Shown: one piece after another, positions 15,184 to 23,810 of the stretch
How the letters are laid out: each line of letters begins with the position of its first letter
How positions within the stretch are numbered: position 1 is the stretch's first letter
Assembly: GCA_902778055.1 (NCBI GenBank)
Contig: CACYWL010000020.1
Span: forward strand, 1 to 45,731
From: an uncultured Eubacteriales bacterium
GTDB lineage: Bacteria; Bacillota; Clostridia; Christensenellales; Aristaeellaceae
Length of the DNA stretch: 45,731 bases
Direction of reading: 5' to 3'
Notes under the pieces: model-generated
The model's database searches: none
What the model was told of the DNA's origin: nothing
What the model saw: the letters and a program-made list of their open reading frames with translations, nothing else
Made by a program: the position numbers and the translations under genes

Positions 15184-15813
15184 ATGGGTACGCTTGCAAA
15201 TTCCTTTTTCCAGACGCTGGTGGGATGGATTCGTACCCTGGCCGCCGAGGTCTGGACGACAGCTTCTTCTCCGCAGACAACGACCATCCTGAGCTGGATC
15301 GGAAGGAACTGGAAGCCTTTGGCTGTCCTTCTCTGCGCCGTAGGGCTGGTGGTTGATCTGCTGGTTTATCTGTTCCGCTGGCAGCCGTTTCGGGTCTGGC
15401 GCAGCTTCTTCAGAAGGCTGAGAAACCGGCGGGATAGGGCAGATGAGCCGGATTACATGGAGGACATTCCCAAAGCCGAAGAGGAGGATACACAGCCCTT
15501 TCCGGAAAACGAGGGCCGGTTTGTACCCGGACAGGAAAGAACGGCGGGCCGGGCTGCTCCGGCCGCTGCGGGAGTCCAGTATTCAGAGCCTGAAAGTCTT
15601 ACCTGGAGCCGTAACGAGCCGGAGGGTACCACCCCCCTGTTTGAGGAGGCCATCCGACCTCGCAGAAGGCGGGTTTCAAGGCTGCTGAACGAGTCCGGAC
15701 GGGAGGATACGGTTTCGCCCGATCAGCTGATTGATCAGTACGCCGCCTACCGGAAGCCGGTTTATCCTCGCAGATGGAAGGAAGACGAAGGAGACGGGGA
15801 GGAAGCGGAATGA
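15184..15813 (+). CDS. Single-pass membrane protein of unknown function
   Basis: Protein of 209 aa, GGGAGG 7 nt before the ATG. One membrane helix lies at about residues 42-62 ('WKPLAVLLCAVGLVVDLLVY'). The rest is a basic stretch ('RRLRNRRDR') and then an acidic, Pro-rich, probably disordered cytoplasmic tail ending in a charged 'EDEGDGEEAE'. No family is recognised. It is translationally coupled by ATGA overlap to the P-loop ATPase and follows cdaR in the same orientation, so it may be part of that operon, separated by 126 bp. Confidence 0.65.
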   Translation: MGTLANSFFQTLVGWIRTLAAEVWTTASSPQTTTILSWIGRNWKPLAVLLCAVGLVVDLLVYLFRWQPFRVWRSFFRRLRNRRDRADEPDYMEDIPKAEEEDTQPFPENEGRFVPGQERTAGRAAPAAAGVQYSEPESLTWSRNEPEGTTPLFEEAIRPRRRRVSRLLNESGREDTVSPDQLIDQYAAYRKPVYPRRWKEDEGDGEEAE

Positions 15814-16496
15814 GTGAAGTCTTTTCCTTTCCCCGCTTTATTGTGCTGACGGGAAATTACGGAAGCGGAAAGACGGAAATCGCCCTGAATCTCGCTTTCA
15901 GATTTGCCGCACTCGGGGAGAAAACCACCCTGGTGGATCTGGATATTGTCAATCCATATTTTCGAAGCGCAGAGAAGGCCGGGGAGCTGGAAAAGGCCGG
16001 GGTCCGAGTCCTGATGCCGGTCTTTGCCCTGACAACGGTGGATATCCCTGCCCTCCCGCCTGAAATACAGAGTGTTTTCGAGCAGCCTTCAGATCGGGTC
16101 ATTTTCGATGTCGGCGGGGATGATACGGGCGCGGCCGCGTTGGGAAGATATGCCCCGGCCTTTCAGAAAAACCGATCGGATACTCTTTCCCTGCTGGTGA
16201 TCAACTGCATGCGCCCTCTGACTGAGAACCGGGAGGATATTCTCGATCTGGCGGAACGGATCGGGAAGAGGGGCCGGCTGGGGACAGACGGATTGATCAA
16301 CAATACCAATCTGGCGGATCAGACGGAACCTGAAATGCTGGAATGGGGAGAAGGCATTGTAAGCGAATGCGCCCGGGAAATGGACACGCGGATTGTCCTG
16401 AACACAGGAGAACGAAGGATTCTGGATCAATGCGGACTGCGGTTTCCGCGGATGGAAATTGAACGGAGGATGATTCCGGAGTGGATGGAGAGCTGA
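15810..16496 (+). CDS. P-loop NTPase, MinD/CobQ-like
   Basis: Protein of 228 aa from the ATG at 15810, after GGGAGGAAG. Walker A is 'GNYGSGKTEIALNLA' (about residues 13-27). 'TLVDLDIVNPYFRSA' looks like a switch region, and Walker B is 'VIFDVGGDD'. A late 'NNTNL' motif matches nucleotide-specificity loops of this class. Relatives are annotated as ATPase or nucleotide-binding proteins next to oxidoreductase genes, but no such partner is here. It overlaps the genes on both sides (4 nt and 16 nt). Specific function unknown. Confidence 0.75.
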   Translation: MSEVFSFPRFIVLTGNYGSGKTEIALNLAFRFAALGEKTTLVDLDIVNPYFRSAEKAGELEKAGVRVLMPVFALTTVDIPALPPEIQSVFEQPSDRVIFDVGGDDTGAAALGRYAPAFQKNRSDTLSLLVINCMRPLTENREDILDLAERIGKRGRLGTDGLINNTNLADQTEPEMLEWGEGIVSECAREMDTRIVLNTGERRILDQCGLRFPRMEIERRMIPEWMES

Positions 16497-17800
16497 AAAT
16501 CCCCCAGCTGCCGGATCTTTTTGTCAGAAGAGCGGCAGGGCAGCTGGGAGACGAGCTGCCTTCTTTTTTATCCGCCATGGATGACGATCCGGTTCGCGGA
16601 CTGAGAATGAACCCCTTCCGAACCGGGATTCCCGTTTTCCGGGATGCGGAAAGAAAAATCCCATGGGAGAAGAACGGCTGGGAGATTCCTCTGTCTTCCA
16701 GAGCAGGCGCAACGGCCGAACATGAGGCCGGCGCGTTCTATCTTCAGGAGCCCTGCGCCATGATTCCGGCGCGTGCCCTGGATGCCCGCCCGGGAGAAAA
16801 AATCCTGGATCTTTGCGCCGCTCCCGGAGGAAAATCCACACAGATCGGCGCGGATATGATGGGAAAGGGGCTTTTGGTCTGCAACGAACCCGTAGCGAAG
16901 CGCGCCGCTGTGCTGAGCAGCAATCTGGAACGCATGGGGATTGTCAACAGTATTGCTGTCAGCGCCTATCCGGAAAAGCTGGCTTCCCGGTGGCCTGAGG
17001 GTTTTGACGGAGTTCTGGTGGATGCGCCCTGCAGCGGAGAGGGAATGTTCCGAAGACATCCGGACACGCGCGCCGAGTGGAGCGCGGAGAAGGCGGAGGG
17101 ATGCGCGGCCAGGCAGAAGCAGATCCTTGACGCGGCCGCCAGGATGGTTCGGCCCGGAGGAAGACTGGTTTATTCCACCTGTACCTGGAATCCCGCGGAA
17201 AACGAGGAACAGGTTAAGCTGTTTTTGAGGGAACACAGGGACTTTTTTCCGGAACCCTTTTTTCTTCCCGGGGCGGAAGCTCCGGAGGGAATGCTGGCCT
17301 GCTGGCTGCATCGGACCAGGGGAGAAGGGCAGTTTACCGCAAAGCTGCGCAGGCGCGGAAGCGGAGAAGCGGTATTGCCTTCCGGAAGGGAAGCTTTCCG
17401 GATTTCCAGGGAAGTGCTGCAGAGCTGGCGGCAGAGCGGCGTCCGCACCCCTGAACCGGGAGCCCTCTTCGGACAGACTGCCGTTTGCCTGCCGGAGATT
17501 CCGGACCTCACGGAAATTCGGGTGCTGCGCCTGGGACTCCATCTCGGGCAGATCAGAAAGGGGATTTTCTGGCCGGATCATGCCGCCGCGCTGGCCATGG
17601 ACAGACCGGACATGCCGGAAATGGAGCTGACAGATGCGGAAGCACTTAAATATCTGGCCGGAGAGACAACCAAGGGAGAAAGCAGAGGCTGGACGCTGAT
17701 GACCTGGAAGGGCCTGGTGCTGGGCTGGGCCAAGGGAAGCTGCGGGGAGATGAAGAACCATTATCCCAAGGGACTTCGAAATACAAGACTGGAAACGTGA
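16481..17800 (+). CDS. rRNA cytosine-C5 methyltransferase, RsmF/NSUN-type
   Basis: Protein of 439 aa from a GTG at 16481, 10 nt after GGAGGA and inside the end of the P-loop gene. SAM-binding 'ILDLCAAPGGKSTQ' (about 107-120), 'VDAPCSGEGMFRRHP' with the PC motif, and 'YSTCTWNPAENEEQ' with the TC catalytic Cys are all intact. A C-terminal PUA-like half is present after about residue 300. It would methylate a cytosine in 16S rRNA; the site is not deducible, so no symbol is given. Confidence 0.88.
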   Translation: MDGELKIPQLPDLFVRRAAGQLGDELPSFLSAMDDDPVRGLRMNPFRTGIPVFRDAERKIPWEKNGWEIPLSSRAGATAEHEAGAFYLQEPCAMIPARALDARPGEKILDLCAAPGGKSTQIGADMMGKGLLVCNEPVAKRAAVLSSNLERMGIVNSIAVSAYPEKLASRWPEGFDGVLVDAPCSGEGMFRRHPDTRAEWSAEKAEGCAARQKQILDAAARMVRPGGRLVYSTCTWNPAENEEQVKLFLREHRDFFPEPFFLPGAEAPEGMLACWLHRTRGEGQFTAKLRRRGSGEAVLPSGREAFRISREVLQSWRQSGVRTPEPGALFGQTAVCLPEIPDLTEIRVLRLGLHLGQIRKGIFWPDHAAALAMDRPDMPEMELTDAEALKYLAGETTKGESRGWTLMTWKGLVLGWAKGSCGEMKNHYPKGLRNTRLET

Positions 17801-17814
17801 AAGGAGGAGAAGCC

Positions 17815-18426
17815 ATGATCCGGAATATTGTATTTGACATGGGAAACGTGCTGATCAGGTTTGATCCGGACAGTTTTATGGACCGGGTCGGGATTACGGA
17901 TCCGGAAGACAGGAAGATTGTGAACCGGGAACTGTTTGCCAGTGTGGAATGGGCTCTGATGGACATGGGACTCGAAACGGAGGATACCTTTGAGCCGAAA
18001 GTGCTGGCCCGGATACCCAATCGGCTGCGTGAAAAGGTCAGAGAGCTGCTGCGGAACTGGGCATATCCCCGGCAGTATATTCCCGGAATGCCGGAACTGG
18101 TTCAGCGGCTGAAGAACGCCGGATACGGGATCTATCTGCTGAGCAATGCCAGCGTCGGACAGCCGGCCTACTGGAACCAGATGCCCGTCAGCAAGATCTT
18201 TGACGGCACACTCGTTTCAGCCTTTGTCAAAACGGTTAAACCCTGCCCGGCGATTTACAGGCTGTTTACCGAGGAATTCAAGCTTGAGGAGGCGGAATGC
18301 GTGTTTATCGACGACGCGCCCATCAATGTTGCCGCCGCCGTTGCCTGCGGGTGGCAGGGAATTGTTTTCCACGGAGATCCTGCGGAGCTGGAGGAGAAAC
18401 TGAGGACGCTGGGAGTGCGATGCTGA
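17815..18426 (+). CDS. HAD-superfamily hydrolase (class IA phosphatase)
   Basis: Protein of 203 aa from the ATG at 17815, preceded by AAAGGAGGAG. HAD motifs: I 'VFDMGNVLIRFDP', where the second Asp of DxD is replaced by Asn-containing 'DMGN' as in YihX-type enzymes; II 'LLSNAS'; III 'KTVKPCPAIY' with the Lys; IV 'VFIDDAPINV'. YihX-like members act on sugar phosphates such as glucose 1-phosphate; the substrate here is not known. It ends the run that starts at 13128. Confidence 0.85.
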   Translation: MIRNIVFDMGNVLIRFDPDSFMDRVGITDPEDRKIVNRELFASVEWALMDMGLETEDTFEPKVLARIPNRLREKVRELLRNWAYPRQYIPGMPELVQRLKNAGYGIYLLSNASVGQPAYWNQMPVSKIFDGTLVSAFVKTVKPCPAIYRLFTEEFKLEEAECVFIDDAPINVAAAVACGWQGIVFHGDPAELEEKLRTLGVRC

Positions 18427-18490
18427 GCTTTCCTTCCCGGAACTGCCGGCAGCCAGTCAGAATCTGAATGCGAAAAAGCCGGACAGAACA

Positions 18491-18520
18491 GAACCCCCCG
18501 GGCATGTACCCGGGGGGTTC
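18491..18520. terminator. Strong palindrome between convergent genes
   Basis: A perfect 12-bp inverted repeat, GAACCCCCCGGG and CCCGGGGGGTTC, has a 6-nt loop. No clear T-run follows on either strand, so it may be a bidirectional but weakly poly-U terminator between the HAD gene and the convergent desulfurase gene. Confidence 0.65.
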
Positions 18521-18534
18521 TGCTGAAGAATGCG

Positions 18535-19650
18535 CTATCTGTGGGCCAGATTCCTTGCATCCTTTAATCCTTCGGCCAGTGCCTCCAGATCCTCCTTCGA
18601 GGTATAGCGGCTGAAGCCGATCCGAAGGGCTCCGTCGATCATGTCCGGCCTCATGCCGAGCGCCTCCAGGACGTGGCTGCGCTTCCCCTGCTTGCAGGCC
18701 GAAGACTTGGAGACAAAAATCCCGCGGCCTTCGAGAAAATTCATCAGGACCTCGCTCCGCCATCCGGGCATGGAAACGCTCAGAATATGCGGCGCCTCGG
18801 TATCCAGATAATGCAGCTCGGGAACGGACTCCGTGAGCAAGCGTACCGCAAGCTGTTTCATTTCACGGATATGGCTGACCTGCGCATCCTGGGCGCAGGC
18901 CGCGGCGAAAGCCGCAATCTGGGGAAGAGGCTCGGTTCCCGCACGAAGCCCGTTTTCCTGAGCACCGCCGACGATCAGTGGTTTCAGCTTCAGACCGGAT
19001 CTCAGGTAAAGCGCACCGATGCCTTTCGGTGCATGAATCTTATGACCGCTGACGGAAATCATATCCGCTCCGAGATTCCGGGCCAGGAAAGGGATCTTCC
19101 GGAAAGCCTGTACTGCGTCCGTGTGCAGCAGGGCGGATGAGCCCGCTTTTTTCAGAATCCCGGAAACGGCATGAATATCCGTAACGGCACCGGTTTCATT
19201 GTTGACCATCATCAGGGAGACGAGCACCGTATCTTCCCGGAGCGCCTCCCGAACCGCTTCCGGATCAATCCTGCCGGTGCTGTCCGGGCGGAGGCGTGTC
19301 ACGGAAAAACCGCGAGACTCAAGCAGGTCCAGACTTTTCCGGACCGCGTCATGCTCCGTGAGGCTGCTGATAATGTGTTTTCCCTGCCGCTTCATGGATT
19401 CGGCCCCGGCGAGCAGAGCCCAGTTATCGCTTTCCGAACCGCAGGAGGTAAAGACAACTTCAGAGGCATCCCTGGCTCCCAACGCAGAGGCCACGGCCTC
19501 CCGGCTCTGATTCAAAAGCGTGCGTGCTTCCCGGCCCATCGTATGGGTGGATGAAGGGTTTCCGTAAACCCGGAGCATGGCGTTTACCGCCGCATCCGCG
19601 GCTTCCGGGCAGACCATTGTGGTAGCGGCGTTATCCAGATAATGCTTCAA
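18535..19650 (-). CDS. Cysteine desulfurase (NifS/IscS-like)
   Basis: Protein of 371 aa starting 'MKHYLDNAATTMVCPEAAD'. PLP features: 'TSCGSESDNWAL', 'HTDAVQAF' (Asp and Gln), 'SGHKIHAPKGIGAL' with the PLP lysine, and the catalytic-loop cysteine in 'SKSSACKQG'. It releases sulfur from cysteine for Fe-S cluster or thio-cofactor synthesis. No iscU or mnmA follows, so the acceptor cannot be named. The gene is divergent from rplM. Confidence 0.93.
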   Translation of the reverse strand: MKHYLDNAATTMVCPEAADAAVNAMLRVYGNPSSTHTMGREARTLLNQSREAVASALGARDASEVVFTSCGSESDNWALLAGAESMKRQGKHIISSLTEHDAVRKSLDLLESRGFSVTRLRPDSTGRIDPEAVREALREDTVLVSLMMVNNETGAVTDIHAVSGILKKAGSSALLHTDAVQAFRKIPFLARNLGADMISVSGHKIHAPKGIGALYLRSGLKLKPLIVGGAQENGLRAGTEPLPQIAAFAAACAQDAQVSHIREMKQLAVRLLTESVPELHYLDTEAPHILSVSMPGWRSEVLMNFLEGRGIFVSKSSACKQGKRSHVLEALGMRPDMIDGALRIGFSRYTSKEDLEALAEGLKDARNLAHR

Positions 19651-19718
19651 TCAAACCTCACTCCCGTGAATCTGAATTTCCTGCAGAGTATAGCAGAGGA
19701 AAAGAACAAAAAAAAGTC

Positions 19719-19747
19719 TTGACGGAGAAGCCAGTTTAAGATATCAT
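19719..19747 (+). promoter_or_regulatory. Promoter of rplM-rpsI
   Basis: TTGACG (19719-19724), 17-nt spacer, TATCAT (19742-19747). A leader of about 100 nt follows before the rplM start. Confidence 0.82.
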
Positions 19748-19753
19748 AGCCGT

Positions 19754-19850
19754 TGGTATCAATTGCTCCGCTAGCCCCGGTAGCTATTGTACTCTGTCCC
19801 GACGTGCTGACCATCACGGAGGGGAACCACCATGAACCATTTTGAGGAGG
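19754..19850 (+). promoter_or_regulatory. Probable L13-type ribosomal protein leader
   Basis: The approximately 100-nt leader of rplM-rpsI is long for a housekeeping gene. It carries short complementary blocks such as GCTCCGCTAGC near 19764-19776 and CGTGCTGACCATCACGGAGG further on. Bacillota L13 leaders bind the L13 protein for autoregulation. Identification as that family rests on position, not on an alignment. Confidence 0.5.
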
Positions 19851-19857
19851 GAAACCT

Positions 19858-20289
19858 TTGAAGACTTTTGTGCCGAAGACCGCGGACATCGACCGTAAAT
19901 GGTACGTTGTTGACGCGGATGGGCTGGTACTGGGCCGGCTGGCCAGCCAGGTCGCGAATATCCTGCGCGGCAAGAACAAGCCGATCTACACGCCCAATGT
20001 GGACACCGGGGATTATGTGATCATCATCAACGCCGATAAGGTCGTGCTGACGGGCAAGAAGCTTGATCAGAAGATCTACTATCATCACAGCGGATATGCC
20101 GGCGGACTGAAGGAAACGAAGTACCGCAAGCTGATGGCCGAGAAGCCCGAGCTGGCTGTGCGGCATGCCGTCGTCGGCATGCTGCCCAAGGGACCGCTGG
20201 GCCGCCAGATGGCCAAAAAGCTGAAGATTTATGCCGGGGATCAGCATGAACAGGCCGCGCAGAAGCCTGAAGTGCTGGACCTGAAGTGA
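19858..20289 (+). CDS. rplM: Large ribosomal subunit protein uL13
   Basis: Protein of 143 aa from a TTG at 19858, 6 nt after GAGGAGGG. It reads '[20 protein letters not shown]', then '[20 protein letters not shown]', '[16 protein letters not shown]' and '[19 protein letters not shown]', the uL13 core. It is an early-assembly 50S protein and possible leader-binding autoregulator. rpsI follows after 21 bp. Confidence 0.97.
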   Translation: MKTFVPKTADIDRKWYVVDADGLVLGRLASQVANILRGKNKPIYTPNVDTGDYVIIINADKVVLTGKKLDQKIYYHHSGYAGGLKETKYRKLMAEKPELAVRHAVVGMLPKGPLGRQMAKKLKIYAGDQHEQAAQKPEVLDLK

Positions 20290-20310
20290 CGCGGAAAGGA
20301 GTAATACGAA

Positions 20311-20700
20311 ATGGCGAAGGTAGAATACAGCGCTGTCGGCCGTCGTAAGAAGGCGATTGCCCGCGTCCGTCTGGTCGCCGGCGATGGAAAGGTTACGATC
20401 AACAAGCGCGATATCGACAATTATTTCGGACTGGAAACCCTGAAGATGACTGTTCGTCAGCCCCTGGTTCTGGTTGGGAACAACAGCTTCGATGTTTTTG
20501 TGAACGTGAACGGCGGGGGACTGACCGGTCAGGCGGGTGCCATCCGTCACGGCATCAGCCGGGCGTTGGTGAAGTCTGATCCTGAGCTCCGGGGCGCCCT
20601 GAAAAAGGCCGGGTTCCTGACCCGTGATCCTCGGATGAAGGAGCGGAAAAAGTACGGCCTCAAGGCTGCACGCCGTGCTCCTCAGTTCAGCAAGCGTTAA
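20311..20700 (+). CDS. rpsI: Small ribosomal subunit protein uS9
   Basis: Protein of 129 aa, GGAAAGGAG upstream. It has '[18 protein letters not shown]', '[19 protein letters not shown]' and the basic C-terminus 'PQFSKR' whose tail reaches the ribosomal P site. Second gene of the rplM operon, ended by a strong terminator. Confidence 0.97.
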   Translation: MAKVEYSAVGRRKKAIARVRLVAGDGKVTINKRDIDNYFGLETLKMTVRQPLVLVGNNSFDVFVNVNGGGLTGQAGAIRHGISRALVKSDPELRGALKKAGFLTRDPRMKERKKYGLKAARRAPQFSKR

Positions 20701-20716
20701 TTTATCCGGATTTCTG

Positions 20717-20748
20717 CCCTGTGTTCATTCGACACAGGGTTTTTTCTT
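20717..20748 (+). terminator. Intrinsic terminator of rplM-rpsI
   Basis: CCCTGTGT and ACACAGGG form a perfect 8-bp stem with a 7-nt loop, followed by TTTTTTCTTTTTT. Confidence 0.92.
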
Positions 20749-20774
20749 TTTTCGGAGAATACAACGATTCGGCA

Positions 20775-21842
20775 TTACACCCTGGTTTCTCTCAGACGGC
20801 GGCGTACGCGCCGGATGTGGCGTTCAAAATCTCCGCTGTCAAGAAGATCCGTCAGGACATACTGCTCAAAGGCAGGGACGGTGCACGAGTAAAAACCGAT
20901 TCTCTCCCTGCAGAGCGGGAGCAGATCGGTGGGAAGAACCATGTAACCCGCGCGGAGGGCGGAGGAAATGGTACGGGAGAAAGTGTTCAGATAGATGACG
21001 CAGGCCCGGGAGGACTGGGAATAAAGGGTTTCCATGGGGCGCTGCTGCACCGAGAATTCACTTTCATAATCATCCTCGATCAGAAACCGATCCTTTTGCT
21101 CAGCCCAACGGAGATATTCCGCCCGCTTGGAGGCGGTTGCCGTCACATCGCTGGGATAGGAGCGATAGGGTGAAACATGAAGGACGGAGGCTTCGGATTG
21201 CCAGAGAGGCGCGGAGAGCAGTCCGTCGGATCCAAGGGGCAAATACTCCAGCCTGATGTTCCGGGCCGCATAGACCTGCCTGATTTTTTCATAGGAAGGG
21301 GATTCAATGGCCCAGATCCTGTCCCGGCCCAGAAGCTCTGCCAGGAGACCGTACAGATATTCCGCCCCGGCACCGAGAAAGATCTGCTCCGGTTCTGCCC
21401 AGATACCGCGGGCCCGGGCCAGATAGCGGGAAATGGCCTGGCGCAGGGGAAGCAGCCCCTGACCTGGCGTTTTCAGAAGGATGTTTCCCGCGTTTTCGGC
21501 CAGCACACGGCGTATGGTTCTGGCCAGGACGGAGAAGGGAAAACCCTCCACGTCCGCGGAGGAAGGAGTCTCCGACGGAGAGGGGAGAACTGACTCCGAC
21601 GGTTCGGAGCCCAGAAAGGGATCGCTGATCTGAAAGGAAACAAAACAGCCGCTGCGTTCCCGGAGTGAAACATAGCCCTCCTCCGCCAGCAGATCCAGCG
21701 CATGCGCGACGGTGATTACGCTGAGGTGATACTGCTCCGCCAGCGCCCGCTTTCCGGGCAGCCTGCTTCCGAAGGGAAGAACACCGGAAATGATCTCCTG
21801 ACGGAGCTTTTCATAAAGCTGCTGATAAGCCGGCCTGGACAA
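20775..21842 (-). CDS. MocR-like GntR regulator, short and lacking the PLP lysine
   Basis: Protein of 355 aa from a TTG at 21842 with AAAGGAGGAG just upstream. The GntR winged helix is at residues 1-70 ('LYEKLRQEIISGVLPFGSRL', 'ALAEQYHLSVITVAHALDLL'). An aminotransferase-like domain follows ('LGAGAEYLYGLLAELLGRD', 'LIEDDYESEF'). The usual PLP-lysine motif TFSKT reads 'NTFSRTISSALRAGY', so the lysine is Arg. The protein ends at 'RRRLRETRV', well short of the roughly 450-aa family norm. It may be a degenerate gene or a real lysine-less, PLP-independent regulator. It could act on the operator at 23087-23130, which is inference. Confidence 0.8.
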   Translation of the reverse strand: MSRPAYQQLYEKLRQEIISGVLPFGSRLPGKRALAEQYHLSVITVAHALDLLAEEGYVSLRERSGCFVSFQISDPFLGSEPSESVLPSPSETPSSADVEGFPFSVLARTIRRVLAENAGNILLKTPGQGLLPLRQAISRYLARARGIWAEPEQIFLGAGAEYLYGLLAELLGRDRIWAIESPSYEKIRQVYAARNIRLEYLPLGSDGLLSAPLWQSEASVLHVSPYRSYPSDVTATASKRAEYLRWAEQKDRFLIEDDYESEFSVQQRPMETLYSQSSRACVIYLNTFSRTISSALRAGYMVLPTDLLPLCRERIGFYSCTVPAFEQYVLTDLLDSGDFERHIRRVRRRLRETRV

Positions 21843-21937
21843 ATTTGCTCCTCCTTTCGGGATGCGGATTCGGGGACCGCCGGACGGGAAGAAAGGGAAA
21901 AGACAGGCGGAAAGCACCGGACAGGCAGTCCGGAAGA

Positions 21938-22861
21938 CTATGCTTCAGCCTTTCTGAAAAAGGACATACCCTTCGGAACAAGGAGACGGAGAGCGCCGGG
22001 CTTCAGCTCAAGATGAACGGACCGGGCCCGGATGATTTCACCGTCGACATTGATGACACTGTCCTTCTCGAATTCGATGTCCGCCCGGTCTCCCCGGAAC
22101 AATCGAATGTATTTTGGATAGTTTTCTCCCTCTCCTGAAGCATAATGCCCGATCAAACGGGCGAGAGTCAGAAGACTCACTTTTTTGACCACGTAGATTT
22201 CGAGCAGGCCGTCATCGGGACGGGCGGTCCGGCTGGGATTGAATCCGCCGCCGTAGTATCGCCCATTGCAGGCGCACAGCAGCGCGTGCTCCCCCGCGGC
22301 GGTTTCGTCACCGATGCGGAGCTTCATGGGCTGGTTGATGCCCTTGAAGACATTGACCAGGGTGGAGGTCAGGTAGGCCCTGGAGCCGCCGATGAGCGGC
22401 AGACCGCTGTATTTATGGACATCCCCGCCGATGCGCGCATCAATGCCGACGGAACAGATATTGACGCAGTAACGGCCGTTGCAGTCAATCAGATCGATGG
22501 GATGCTCCGTGCCGTCCAGCAGCGCATTCAGATCAAGGAACAGCCTTTGTTCTTCTCCGAACATCCGGCAGAAATCATTCCCCGTTCCAGTCGGGAAAGG
22601 ACAGACCGCCGTGTTTTCAAGAAAGGCGGCGCCGCAGACGCACTCGTTCAGCGTCCCGTCTCCTCCGCAGGCATAAACCCGCAGCCGGGAGCAGGAGAAT
22701 GCCTGCTTCCGGATCTGCTCCGCCGCGTCCATGGGACCGCGGGTCACATAGACTTCCCATTGATCCGACCGGCCTTGAAAGGCCTCGCTGACCTTTTGTG
22801 TGATTTCCCCGGCCTGGTTCCGGCCACCGGCAACTGGATTGACAATGAACAGATGCTTCAT
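21938..22861 (-). CDS. Diacylglycerol kinase family lipid kinase
   Basis: Protein of 307 aa beginning 'MKHLFIVNPVAGGRN'. It has the nucleotide-binding 'YACGGDGTLNE' and 'FPTGTGNDFCR' motifs of the DgkB/YegS family, and 'INVDGEII' near the C-terminus. Family members phosphorylate diacylglycerol, recycling lipid made by lipoteichoic-acid synthesis, or related lipids. It sits upstream of, and transcribed toward, the MocR gene, 95 bp away. Confidence 0.9.
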   Translation of the reverse strand: MKHLFIVNPVAGGRNQAGEITQKVSEAFQGRSDQWEVYVTRGPMDAAEQIRKQAFSCSRLRVYACGGDGTLNECVCGAAFLENTAVCPFPTGTGNDFCRMFGEEQRLFLDLNALLDGTEHPIDLIDCNGRYCVNICSVGIDARIGGDVHKYSGLPLIGGSRAYLTSTLVNVFKGINQPMKLRIGDETAAGEHALLCACNGRYYGGGFNPSRTARPDDGLLEIYVVKKVSLLTLARLIGHYASGEGENYPKYIRLFRGDRADIEFEKDSVINVDGEIIRARSVHLELKPGALRLLVPKGMSFFRKAEA

Positions 22862-23173
22862 AGACTTGTTTCTCCGCTGAAAGAAAAAGATTGCATGATC
22901 ATGCGTCCGCCTCCAGGGAATCCCTTCCCGGAGACGATCCTCTGCCTGTCAGTATACCACAAAGCAAAAGAGGTTTTCCTGCAAAACCAAAATAAAGACA
23001 TACATCTTCTGAACATATTTCTGCGGGCGGCACAGGAGAAGTGCGGCAGGGGGATGCCTGCGGGATGCGGAAAAGAAAAAGGAAACTGGTCATATTAAAA
23101 TTCACAATTCTGATCATTTTAATCTGACCAATTCTGGGATACAATCATGCGCAAACGGAAGGAGGTATGTAAG
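22862..23173. other. Divergent intergenic region between lipid kinase and ECF S gene
   Basis: No gene is seen. The right half contains the inverted repeat at 23087-23130 and the -10-like TACAAT at 23140. On the minus strand a TATACT (about 22950-22955) may serve the lipid kinase, but a matching -35 was not found. Confidence 0.5.
23087..23130. promoter_or_regulatory. 15-bp inverted repeat, probable operator
   Basis: TGGTCATATTAAAAT (23087-23101) and ATTTTAATCTGACCA (23116-23130) are inverted repeats with one mismatch, spaced by 14 bp. They end 9 bp before TACAAT (23140-23145), so they overlap the -35 position of the ECF S gene promoter. Such a layout fits repressor binding. The regulator is unknown. 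Confidence 0.6.
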
Positions 23174-23746
23174 ATGACCAACAGAAGCAGTTCCGTCAAC
23201 AGTACCTATCGGCTGACCGTCTACGGGATGATGACCGCGCTGGCTTTTGCGGCGAACTATATCCGTTTTCCTTTCCTGGGCTCCTATATTACAGTCAGCA
23301 ATACACTGTGCGTTCTGTGCGGGTACATTCTGGGCCCCTGGGCCGGATTTGTGACGGCAGGAATGGGCAATTTCCTCTATGATCTTCTGACGGGCTACGG
23401 CATTGAGGGCCTGGTCACCCTGGTTTCCAAAGGTGCGGTAGCACTGGTGGCGGGTCTCATCAGCTATAAAACGCTGAGAGAACCGAAACTGGCCGCGAAG
23501 GACCGCATGATGCTGTTTATTTCCGCAGGAGCAGGAGCCCTGACCTATGTGGCGCTTTATATGCTGAAAACGTTGATTTTCGGCCTGACCGTGAACGGGC
23601 TCGATTTGAATGCGACGCTGGTGAAGATGGGTTCCAAGCTTCCTGCTTCCCTGATCAATGCGGTGTTCGCCACTGCGGCCGCGCCGGTCATGATGAACGC
23701 GCTGCATATTCCGCTTCATAAGCTGGGCGTATTCAGAAAAGGATGA
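23174..23746 (+). CDS. ECF transporter S component
   Basis: Protein of 190 aa from the ATG at 23174, 8 nt after GGAGG (23161-23165); the ATG at 23147 lacks a site. It has five to six hydrophobic helices and the S-component style N-terminus 'YRLTVYGMMTALAFAANYI', with 'CGYILGPWAGFVTAGMGNFL' in the middle. It would bind a vitamin or similar micronutrient and use a shared EcfAA'T module. No substrate gene or riboswitch is adjacent, so the ligand is not known. Confidence 0.8.
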   Translation: MTNRSSSVNSTYRLTVYGMMTALAFAANYIRFPFLGSYITVSNTLCVLCGYILGPWAGFVTAGMGNFLYDLLTGYGIEGLVTLVSKGAVALVAGLISYKTLREPKLAAKDRMMLFISAGAGALTYVALYMLKTLIFGLTVNGLDLNATLVKMGSKLPASLINAVFATAAAPVMMNALHIPLHKLGVFRKG

Positions 23747-23775
23747 TGCACTCCGGCAAAATGCCAAAAAAACGG

Positions 23776-23804
23776 TTGACAGGAACGGATGAATGTGTTA
23801 AATT
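23776..23804 (+). promoter_or_regulatory. Promoter of infC-rpmI-rplT
   Basis: TTGACA (23776-23781), 17-nt spacer, TAAATT (23799-23804). A leader of about 145 nt follows. Confidence 0.75.
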
Positions 23805-23810
23805 ATCCTG

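Noticed and set aside
15077..15356. Short open frames in the spacer before the 209-aa membrane protein
   Set aside because: They lack ribosome sites and run into the supported gene in another frame.
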